A stretch of DNA of 64,000 nt from NCBI GenBank assembly GCA_040285825.1, contig JAUPSS010000001.1:2666001-2730000 (forward strand), in the 5' to 3' direction. The notes beneath the pieces are model-generated. The model did not search any database. It worked only from the letters and a program-made list of their open reading frames with translations, and had not been told where the DNA came from. The position numbers were made by a program, and so were the translations under genes. Origin of the DNA: Eukaryota sp. TZLM1-RC (lineage: Eukaryota; Metamonada: BaSk clade). Below are positions 40,114 through 52,100 of the stretch, piece after piece (positions within the stretch are counted from its first letter, which is position 1; every line of letters starts with the position of its first letter).

Positions 40114-43100
40114 CTAAGAATACTCCTTACAAAGTAACAATGCTGTTCCCATTAAGGTGTAAGTATCGGGGGTAGCATTATAGCCGCATTTCAGATCTAC
40201 AGTTGTCACATAGCTTCCTCGTTGAATGGTTCCGGCTCTTTCGGGATAAATGTAAAGGGGTGCTTGATACATGGATTTTGAGGGTTTTTTCTTATTTTCA
40301 ACAGGTTTAAAGTGAACGATTGGCATTTCATCAAATAAAATCATTGGCAAAGGTTCGGCCAAGCAAGAATCCTCGCGATTCCATCTTGCTCCCTCCAAAT
40401 AAAGACCCCTAATGTAAGCACCTTCAGATGGATGACTTGTTATCTCCTCTGCTGACTGAGTGAGCACTGTGAATTCAAAGGAAAGTGCATCAACAGGAAC
40501 CCCATTAGCCCGAGCACTCGCCTGTAACAAACAAGTTAAGAACTGTGAAGGGTAAGTGAAGCCACCAAGCCAAAAAACACGTGGCGCCGAGCCCTCAGCC
40601 CAAGACCTAAGCTGTGCAATTCTTTCAATTAAATCCAATGTCCACGAAGCAAGTTTTCTTAAAGAAGGATAAGCAAAAGACCAGCTGACGGGAACATTTC
40701 CATTAAAGATTGCTTCGAAAATGTCTTCCAATTCTTTTGAAATGACAATCGTTCCATTGATACCAGCCTCTAATTGGGACAACTGATGATGAATCTTGGA
40801 TAACAAAACATTATAGCGCGAGACCTCTTGAAGAAGTACAGTATTCAATGGTGTCAAATCATCTCCAACACTTTTTTGAACCATTTCATAGTCAATTAAA
40901 GCAGGAATTTGAGTCTTTAACTTTGAAACCATTCTTAAAACTACTGCTTCCCTTGACTCTTCACCTACTGAAACAATCCTGGGCTGGAGTGATATAACAG
41001 TGTCCAGCAGCTGATGAGATTCTTGAATGGCTGAAGCAATATCAGCATTTGGATGTTGACCAAAGATGGAAGCAGGCTCAGACATTGGGAGAGAGTTGAT
41101 GTATTCAATAATGGCTTCTATATTGGAAGTATCAGGGACATAATAAATTTCAGAACCAAAAAACTTGTAATTAGGTACCTCTGCAACTTCTGGATTGTAA
41201 AAGGCTTTCATATAAGTATTAAGAGTAATAATATCAAAGAATTCAGTAACACGGCCGGCATAACACGCTTCACCAGTCAAATAACGAAGAGCCGTCCAAT
41301 TGACCTGACCATTATCATTGACAAAAGCACTATCAATGTAGGAAACAAGCAATTTCTCAGAAATATCCAAATCAGAAAAGTTAAAATCATAAGGAATGTT
41401 CCAACCCAAAGCCTTGAACTTCCTTCGCTCAATCAACACTGAATGGAAGAATGCCAAAGCAAAGAACAGACGACGATACATAACAGGATTCTTACATCTC
41501 TTAAAGTGCTCAGGGGGATAGCTATTAAATACTCGAAGCATGTTCTGCTTCAGACCCTTTGGTGGCTCTGTCGTGAGTTTGACTGCAATCTGCAATACAG
41601 AAATGGGAAATTTAGGATGAGGGTCAGAAGTCAACCAAAGTCTGAATTGGTCATGTGGTTTCCTTGAAGGTAAGGTTAGAATGATTTTTTCAAGTTCAGG
41701 CAGCCAAGAGATAGACAAATGACAATTCATCAACAGGACCCATCCCCCTTCAACAACAGCTTTCTCAATGGCAGAAGTAGCAAAACCAGATTGCCCTTGC
41801 CCTAGAGCAACAGTGGCAAGTTGTCCATCAAATCCTTTCTGTTCAGCCAACTGGACTACCATGGAGGTTGGATCAACACCTGGAGATAGAATAAAGATGA
41901 TTGGAATAGTCGATTTTGAGTCATTGAAAGCTTCATTCAAGTTAAATGGTGGAGGTTCAGTAAATTCAGAACCAATGCTTGAAGCTACAAAGTCCCTAAT
42001 GGCCAACAACAGCCTATCAGGTCGAAGACAGCGAACCAAGATGAGTTTCTGGGCTATATTGAGTTTGGTTTCCCATTCAGCTGGTAAAGTTGCCTTTTCT
42101 GGGGTTGAGTGACTGTACCAATAATGCCAGAGCTTTTCATTATCCTCAACATGTCCAACAAGACCTCTGAAGGACGAAAGCTTCTCTACTTCAGTAATAT
42201 TATCCCAATTCTGAGACGGAATCCAAGAAGGAAAAGGATTGGGAATTTGTCGAGAGCGATCTAAAACAGAGCCTCCACGAAGTAAGAACTGGTACTCATC
42301 ATTGTCAAGGCGGTTTTCATACAAGAGAATCTTTGAACACATTTGGAAGGAAAACAATAACTTATCTTTCTCGAATAAACCTCGACAAGTAAACTTGTAA
42401 ACCGCAAGTGAGTGAAAGTTGATAATTTCATTCACTCTGTCTTCTATTTTCTCCATTTTTTTGGCTTTCTGTATGGAAGTTTCAAACAAAGTCACATATG
42501 CATCTAAAGAAAATTGGTACATTGGATCAACTCTTGAAATGTCATCCAAGACAAAGAAAAGTAAGGAAGCTCTTTGAGCAACGGGTCTGTACTGTTCCCT
42601 CATTTCGTTAATTTGCTTCTCCGTGACAGCTGCTGCTTCTAATGAATTTTTAATCTCTTCAGATGTGACTTTGGATCGCTTTAATGTATTAATTAGCTTT
42701 GAATCCTCCAAAATGTTTTCAGAAGCAGACAGTAAATCAAGAATTTCATCTTCAAGCTCAACCATTTGGTTTTTCTTTGCTGCCATATCCATTACAAGAT
42801 CGTTTCTTTTGATTTCAATGTCGGGTATTTCAGTACGAACAACGATTCCAAGCAATTGATCTTCAAGTCCTTTTTCTTTAACAGCAAAATTCACTAGTGA
42901 AGTCTTTGTGGAGATTTCAGGGGTGTAAGTTGGATTTTGAAGTTTTGTGGTTATATAAAACCTGAAATTCGGATTAAATTCAACGTCAGAATCACCAAGT
43001 TTTAGCATTAGCTTATTACCAACTTTCTGGAAAGCTTTTGATAATAAAGGATCTAACGTAGGATCAAGTTCTTCACCTACATCTTCCAATAAAATAGGAG

Positions 43101-46100
43101 TTCCGTACATAACAGCAGATTCCAAAATCTTCAGGAAATCACTGTTTCTCAAATTGATAATCTTTAATCCATTATCTTTTTCAAGCTGTTTAATCCATTG
43201 GTTGGCCTGTCCTTGAGGATCAATCATAAGTGGCCATCTGCTGGACTGAGTTACCAAAATTCCATTCTCTTGAGAAAATTGATCGGATGGAAGGCCTTGA
43301 ATGGACCAGGATCTCAAATCAGTAGCTTTGCCCAAGTAATCAATAAGACTAGTAAAGGGTTCCTTGGTTGGAATTGACTGAGACACTCTCGTTACCCAAG
43401 AATCCAGTAATTCTGCCCTCAATTCAGACGTGAAGACACCTCCATAAGCCAAGAAAGCAGAAGCAATTACACAATCTCCAGGTAAAGTTCTTAATTGCTC
43501 ATTCAATTCAGTAATTTGGGCTTCCCACCTCTCTTTTTCACCAGATAGTCCAGAAACAAGACTAGCAGCTCTCTCTAATTTTAGTTCCGTAAACTCGGCT
43601 TCTTCAGACAACTTGATCTTGGTAGCTTCAGACTCCTCATATTCATTGTTAAGTTTTTCCACCACTGCATTGATCTCATCTAATTGCTTTTGCTTAGTCT
43701 GCAGTGCCAATTGTTTAGCAGAAAGTTTCTTCTGAGCTGATTCCAAGGCAGCTTTTCTAGGAGCCACGACTTTGTTAGCTTTACCATACTCTTCCATAGC
43801 AAGGACCCATTGGCAAAGCGAGGTGGCCGCTACAGACACATTTCTAATCACATCTGGATTAAAACCTTCTTGAGAAGTGAATTTGGCAAGTTTTTTCAAA
43901 ATTGAATCAGATAAAGAATCCAAGTCAAAATTAATCAATTCTTGTAAAAAGTTTGGATTAGACATGTGCTGCTTGGCTGTACCCCAAGAGGTATCAACCG
44001 CCTTCCTTAGAACCATTACAGCTGACAAAACCAATTTTACCAGTGGTGGAGGTTGTGAAAAGGTACGAACTTCACCAATAGCATTCTTTGTCAGAGCATT
44101 AAGCGCTTCCTTAGCCCTTTCGAGTGCAGGCAACACCGCATTGAGTTCCGCTTCAGCCTTTGTTGCTTCTGCTTCAATCTTTTCTTGTTCCATACCGAGC
44201 TTAACGCTATCCTCTCGTACTGATTTAGCCTGTTCATCAGAAACTTGCTTCTTTTTAACAATGGTTTGCAGAAGATCAGCACATTCAGCTTGTTTTACCT
44301 TTAACACTTCTCTGGTCTTATCAAGTTGAAGAGACATTGTTTGGACCTCCTTCTTGGTATTTTCTAATTTAACCAGACCGTTGCTCAATTTATTTATAAC
44401 AGAATTTAGATCATTCTTTTTCTTTTTAATTAAAGAGGAGAATTCTGAAATATGTTCCAAGTATGATGTAGGGGTTACAAAGTTGGAGCGTTTCAAAGTT
44501 AACTGCATCTTGTTTGACATTTCAATAACGCTTAAATGACAATGCACAAAGACATCAGCCAACTGTGGTTTTAATTCTTCATCCAAGTCATCTAATTCTT
44601 GGATAAAATGAAGGGCGACCTCCTTTAACGCGTCTTCAGGCCATGCATTAAACCAATCAATAGTGGTGGTTGAAACAAAAGCAGGATATTGACGAACACG
44701 TAGTCTAAAGTCTTGACCAATAGGTGAAAGACACAAGACCAAGTGAAGATTTTGACGAACTCTATTAATGAAAAAGTTCCATAAACCATCATCAGTCTCT
44801 AATAACCCAGACACTTCCTTCCTAAATATTGGTCTCAATTCATCCCGTAATGCAACCAATTCTTCAGCTGAATACATATTAGGAGTTTCACCAGTGGAGA
44901 GAATGTTATTCACATCTTCCAAAAACGACTCTAAAACCACCTGGGTATCACTAAAGATAAAGGTTGTAGGTTGATTCAAAACACCACATTTGTAATAAAG
45001 CTTTTGTAAATCTTGATGCCATTCATTAACTCTATAGTTCTTTTTAATTTCAATTTGAAAAACATGATAACCAGCAATAAATGAGGCTAGCTTTGCGAGA
45101 GATTGCCTCCCAGAACCACCTACACCAACTAACATTAGATTACCTCGTCTGGTTGTAAGAATGCGATGAATTCTGATTAAATGATCAATAGCATCTTTGA
45201 ACATAACCAAATTAAGAGGAATTTTGTTTTCTTGGTTGTAATCCTCAAGCTTTTCTTCTACAATTTCTCTCAATTGGGGAAGTGCAGGACATTCGGTGTA
45301 GTTTTCTTCAACAGCAAAAGAGGAGAACAAAGGAGGATTACCAGCTTTTGAACAAATTCGTTTCCAAGACGAACCAAATTTATCAATTAATTCGTTATTA
45401 ATAAAATCAACAACTTTTTGCCTATCTTCTTGATCAACCAGTCTATCAGCAAAAACTCGAAGACATTCATGAACCCATAACTTTACTATACCTTCTTTAG
45501 TAAAGCTACTATTAGATCGACATAAACCTTGGAAAATTCTAGAAATATCTCTTAAATTGAATAAATAGTGGGATTTCGCAGGAGTTGGTAAAAGACTAGA
45601 AGCTAAATGATCAAATAAGTCCAATGTTGAACTGGCAAAACTATCGGATAAAGAAAGTACTTCTTGTTCAAAAGTGGCTGTGTGAAAAGAAAATAAAGAT
45701 CCAAAAATTCTAATAATAGTAGCTCTGTCAGGGAAGGTGACATTTAGGCAATGTAAACGTGATGATAACCGGTCACAAATCACTTGCCGACCCCCACCAG
45801 GAATTCCCATAGCAGAAATCAGTTGAACATTATGAACATACTTAAAGAATTGCTTATCTAAATCATACCAGCCACCATAATCCAAGTATTGACGTACCAA
45901 TTCCAGAGGAGGCATGGAACCAAATTCAGTCTTGGCGGGCATATTGAATTCATCTATAAACAAAGCCATTTTAGAACAACCTTTGGGAATATAATTTCCA
46001 GAAGTTCTTTTGTCTAGTCTTGATTCTACCATTCGTTGGAATTGTTCAGTAGTAGTTCTTGCCGAAAAGGAAATTTCCAGCTTACCAAAGTTAAGATCCT

Positions 46101-49100
46101 CTGGTAATTCATTGAGACAAGATTTTACCAAAATAGTTTTTCCAGTACCAGTTTCACCTGTAACTAAAACAGATCTGTTATTTAAAATCAACTTATTTAA
46201 AAGAAAAGAGTTACGAAGGGTGTCCATGGTGGGTACGATAATATCATGGAAGTGTGCATTGGAAGAGGGTTTCCAGTTACTGGGAATCTTCTCCTCCCAG
46301 TGAGTGAACCCTTGCTTCTTTAGGTCGACAAAGTAATCAAAGACAGTGCCCTTGGATGGATATCTTGGTTCAATGTCACGGACGAACATATCATAGAGAG
46401 ATCTAGAAGTTACTGTTAAAGAAGCACCAACTGACCAAGTTAGGGCAAAAACAAAGTACAACTCAATGATTGAAGAAATACCATCAGGATTTTTAAGGTC
46501 ATTGACGAAATCATCAGTTACAAGGGAGTCAAAAAGAGAACAAAATGATTGAATTAAGTTCAATTTAGTGCAACAGACAACTTGTTCCCATTCTGAATAA
46601 AGCAAGTCAAAAGCTTTGGTGATGTACTTTGCAAACAACTTTTGCAGGATTGAAACAATCATTGGAACGTTTTTCCTCTTTGTATCCATCCATGATTCCA
46701 AGAAAGGTTCATACCCGACATCATTAACATCGACATAGACAATACCAACTCTGGAAACAGTAGCTGGGGAAGCAACTGAGAGATCCCTTGTTTCAAAAAG
46801 AAATGAAACCGTGGAGGGGAAAGCTATACGTTCAGAGTTAACCAAGGTTAAGACTTTGGAATCATCCAAGACTGTATTCATTGATTCGATCCATATTGTA
46901 TCGACCGGACCATCAAAGACTATCCATTGCTGGTCCTTTCTAGTGTCTGCAGAAACTTTTCGTAAAATCAAAGACAAAACCCCATCCTTCCACTCATTAG
47001 TAGCCAAGTCAGAATAACCATAAAGTTCCACAGTTTTGGGATTGATGACGTGTGTGTGAACGTGATCAAAACCATCCTTCTCCACCCCTCTGTTGTTCAA
47101 ACTGGTGAGTGCACTCTTCAGAGTCTTCCAAATAGTTGACTTGGCCGAAGTTAAACCCACAATCATTACACCATGACGAACTTGTTTGGTCTCGAATAGC
47201 TGAATCGCCTTGTTAATAACAACAGAATTCTTCTGAAGTCCTTCACTTTCAAGACTATTCTCCAGTGCTGATATCAATTCCTCATGCTTATTCGCTTCGA
47301 GCTCAACGCCAGGGAAGAGATCACCTAAAAGTGATTTGAAAAGAATTGAATCTTCAGCAACTAGCTTGGGAATATTAGAATCATACAAAGCCTTGAGCAT
47401 CAATACATCCTCAGACATTGTAATGTTATTTCTCTTTAAATGACCAGCCGCCCGGAGCACTGCCTTGACGGCCCTCATACCAAAGTCATAATGATCTTGT
47501 TTGGATAATTGTTGAGAGGCAAGGGAGTAAAGAGTGGTGAGCTTCCGGGATAATAATTTCGCACTGGTGAACCCTTCAGCAAAGAGTTCAACCTCTGCAA
47601 TTAAAGCAAGGTCAGGCTTCATCATAGCGACGGGACGGAATAGAGATTTTAAATTGTCAGGAAGTTCAGTTCTTCCAGCATATCCAGGGTTCATTGTAAT
47701 AAAAATACCAACTGAGGGCTTTAAAGGAATGGTTTTGCCTTCAAAGACAAACGTTTCAGCATTCTTGGCGACTGCTGAAAGAATACAAAGAATTTGTTGG
47801 GCGACAACAGAAAGAACTTCAATGTCAATACGATTAAATTCATCAAAGCAACCCCAAGAGCCTGTTTGAACCAAACCAAGAAAGATTCTACCCATTGACT
47901 TGTAATCAAAGTCATCAGAACAATTAAAAACTATACCATTCAAAGCCAAAGCCTTTGCCAAATCCTTTACAGTTTCTGTTTTTCCTGTACCTGCAGGTCC
48001 TTGAGGAGATCCACCTCGCTTGTACTCCAAGGCTGTGGTTAGAGTCATATAGCAACGATCTGTGAGTGGGGTAATGACAAGTCTTCCAGAATTTCCAATA
48101 TACTCATAACCATATCCTAAAACTGAAGTATTTTGAACAACTGTGCAAAGCTCATCTTCCAGATAATACCTTAGCTGAGATGTCCATTCGAATTCGTGGG
48201 GACTTTTGGTACCACTTGTTATTAACTTTTGAATAACATCTCTTGCATGAACTTCAATAGTAATGAGGGCAATTAGTTTTAATCTATTGAGCGAAGAGAG
48301 ATCTCCTCGAACCATAGCAGTCATTCTATTCAACAACATTACTTGTCTTTTTCGTAGTATTTTGAGGGCGTTAGGATTACCCCCATTATCAAGCTCTTGT
48401 AAGGCTCTGGTGACGTCAGCAGTCCAGAGTAATTGACCGGCAGTTATAATCAGTTGCCCATGCCAATTCTGAATCCATTTTTCCCTCTTTAAAGCATTTG
48501 GTCTTAGCTGAGACAAACAGTCCCTTAAATACTTTTGCAAAGAAAGCTGCATCGATCGTTCCACATCACAAAGCCATTCTTCAACAGGACCATCTGCCAT
48601 TGTGGGATTAGCAAACTTTAAATACTCATTTTCCAACGACCACATACCTTGTACTTCGTGGAATCTTCTTCCATCCTTTCCTGGGGGAAGGAATTGTAGG
48701 TGAGAAACTGCCATGAAGAATTTCTTTAAATGTTTGTTGACAGAAGACGGATCTTTGGATTGGCCAAGGATTTCTAGCAAGTCGTCATTTGAAAGGAAGT
48801 AAAATCTTGGAAACACCATCCTTTTAGTTTCCAAGTAATCATCCAATCTCTTTTGAATTCGTTCCAATTCTTCATTCATTTCAGTAAGCAACTCAAACAA
48901 ACCATCGACATGAGTTCCCTTTAAAGCCAGACAATGATGTTCATTAATAAATCTATTCATTAAGAACTTCCAATTAGAATTAACCTTGGAAAAAAGTCTA
49001 GCTTCGTCTGGTAATTGTCTTGCAATAGCATCACCCGAAGAGAAAATAGATTCCATGTAGAGCCACTGTCTCTGAACCAATAACCAAAGATCAAAAGTTT

Positions 49101-52100
49101 CCATTATTGTATTAAGTGTCTTGTCCCACTCTTCAACATGTCTTAGGAAAGCAGTGACGTACTTAGAACCCTTCATTGTAGAGAGAGTTACATTGTTATC
49201 TTCAAGGGAATTGTTGACGTCATCGATTGATTTAAGTCTGTAAAAGTCAGATTTATATTTAGCAGTTTCCACTTTGAGATCAGTCCAAGTCTTGGAAATT
49301 TGGTTAAGAGTGTTTTCAATGGCTAATTCTTGGGAGGCAGCTGTGGAGAGAGCTGAAATTTCATCAATCATTTGGTGAAGTCCAATGGAAAAGACCTTCT
49401 GTAAAGTAAAGTCGTCATCATGAGGGTCAAATGAGTGACCTGATTGCTTTTGTAAACGTTTCCAATGGCGTTCTCTCAGAGCAGGATTACGTAAATCAGT
49501 AATGAGTGGCAAAATCTTTTTAAATTCATCAACCTTTTCCTTCACATAAACCCAGACGCCCCAATTCTTAATAATTTTACCCAGCTTATACAATCTCTTG
49601 TGTAATTGGCCTAGAACAATCTCCATGTCCTCAGTAACCAAGCTTTCAAAGGGTTTTGTTTTCCAATCTTCCCAGAGGTTTGCCCATTCTAATTCAAGAC
49701 TCCATATTTCCTCCAAGTGATCAAGATCTTTGAGAGTGTCATTTACCTCAGTGAAATCCTCAACTTCAACTTCAAACATCTGGAGACTCTTTCGAAGCGC
49801 AGACTCTTTATCTACATGACATCCTAATTGAGATCTAAAATCGTGAATGAGATCAAAAGCTTCTTTGGGGTCATTAACAGAGTTTCTGCTGAAAGGGGCT
49901 TTTTGTTCAAACACTGACCTAAAGTTGACAATCGCCTTTTTGTGGAGGTTTAAATCATCAGTTAATGACTCTCGGAAACGAACACGTGATTGTGTCAACA
50001 TTGATTCGATTGATTGCAACTGGGCGTTAAAGGAAACCCATTCATTTTGCAAATTGTTTAGCAAATCTTGCTCATTTTCTGAAGGAGTCACCCCATGCCT
50101 ACTGAGCAACTCATAAATCTGGCGAAGGGGATTGAAAGAACCTTCTATAACCTCAAGCTTTGACCTGACAACCTCTAGTTCAGACATTGAAGAACTTAGC
50201 ATTTCAAGAGAAGTGGGTCTTTTGGATAAAATAGCCAACTTATCATTGAAAAATTCAAATATTTCAGTCAGCCTGTTGTAGGCTATTGAATTAATTTTGG
50301 CAGAAAGAATGGAAATTTTGGATTCACATAAATGAACCAACGAATACTTCAATTTTGAAGAATCTACGTGAATAAACCTCAAAGTGGAAACAGTATCTTC
50401 AGCCTGTATTTGGGATTGAAGATGTTTAAAATTCCTTATTTGGTTATCCAAATTCTCCATTTCAGAAACCAAATCATCAAAAGTTTCAAAATAAAGTTCC
50501 GAATTATTCTTCCATAATGACCCATATTTCTGATCCCAGTGATTAGTATATTGAGCAATATCAGAAGCTATTGACTCAACTGCTGATAGAATTGCATTGG
50601 ATAGAGAAGAAATTTCGGTATTTGGAGCTAAATCAGAGTAATAACTTCCTGAATTTTCATCAATTTGGCATAGTTTTGGTAAATTTTCAGTAAGTTCAAC
50701 TAATCCATTGCAGGTGAGACCTACTAAAGAAGTCAAGTCCTCCAACACTGGGTCGAAAAGCAACATTTCGTTCTTTAATAATGAATAAATGGAAAAGACT
50801 GGTGGTACATCAGAATTATTACCATCATCTATAGAGGAAATCTTGAGGGCATTGGACAAAACAAGTAATGAATTCTTAATCATCTCAATTAATGAACGGA
50901 TAATTAAATTATCAATATTACTGACATAAAGATTCCATTCATTTAAAATAAAATCAGAATCCGTATTAAAAAAGGACTTCAATTGTTCTATTAAAGAAGT
51001 TATAGTGGTATAATGTCCCTTCAATTGAGTCAAACAGTTTTCTTTGGCCTCTAACTGAGTGGATTTAAAGGTTGAGTAAGTATAAAGCTTTTTTCGCTTA
51101 ATCACAATACCAGAACAATTAGAAATATCATTGCACACTGCAGAAATTTGATTATTAATAGATTCAAAACTAGAGACAACAGAAAAGGTATCACTGCAGA
51201 CGGCAAAAGCGTCATACAAGAAATCTAGGGCATTTCTACTTAGCCAGGTAAACTTTTCAAAACCTGGCTGGAGTTTTCTATCGATTATCTGAATACGTTC
51301 ACTCAACAATCTTTTGTTGTTATCATCAAGTCTCTTTTTGATACCATTGTACTTGCGCACCACCATCAAGACGTTTTCTAAAACAATTTTTAAATGTTTA
51401 GAGTGTCGAACTAGCGAAGAAGCAACAAAAGGAATATCAAATTGTAATAAATTCCAAAAATAAATCTCTGAAAAATGCTGCAAAAGACTGGTATCAAAGC
51501 TGGATTCAATAAGATCGTCATCTTCACTTTTCTTAAACAAGAACAAATCAAATTTCAAAGGTAAAGAAGGAGAGGCAACAACCTCTTTCCACTCAGTAAA
51601 AGTGGATTGGATAAAATCTGAAATCATGCTGGTGAGATATGAAAAGTTTTGTCTTGCTTCTACGGCATCCTTTACTATTAAATCTACATTAGGGAGTAGT
51701 TCTAATGCTTTGAAAGAAAAAGAGAGTCGATCTAACAAATTCTTTGCCCAACTTGCAGAACCAGAGTATTTAGGCATATAAAAGGGAAACACGGGGTCAT
51801 GACGAAATTGTTCAAATTCCTTTCTTACATTTGCAATTTCTGTCTGGAATAACTGAAAGACAAAAGCAATCTTTCGCTCCATTAATCTTTTAACTGAATC
51901 ACGATATGCAATGTAGTGAAAAGCATTTAGTAGAGAGACTGAATCAGCAACAGTGGAGACTTCTTCAAAAGCAGAATTAGCAGTGTTGAGAAAAACGACC
52001 TCCAGCTCTTTAACGGACGACTTAAAGCTAGCAAAGCCTTCGTACCATTTGGTTTCCCGGACATCCAAAGCAACCATTGATAGAGAGGAAAGTTTTTCCA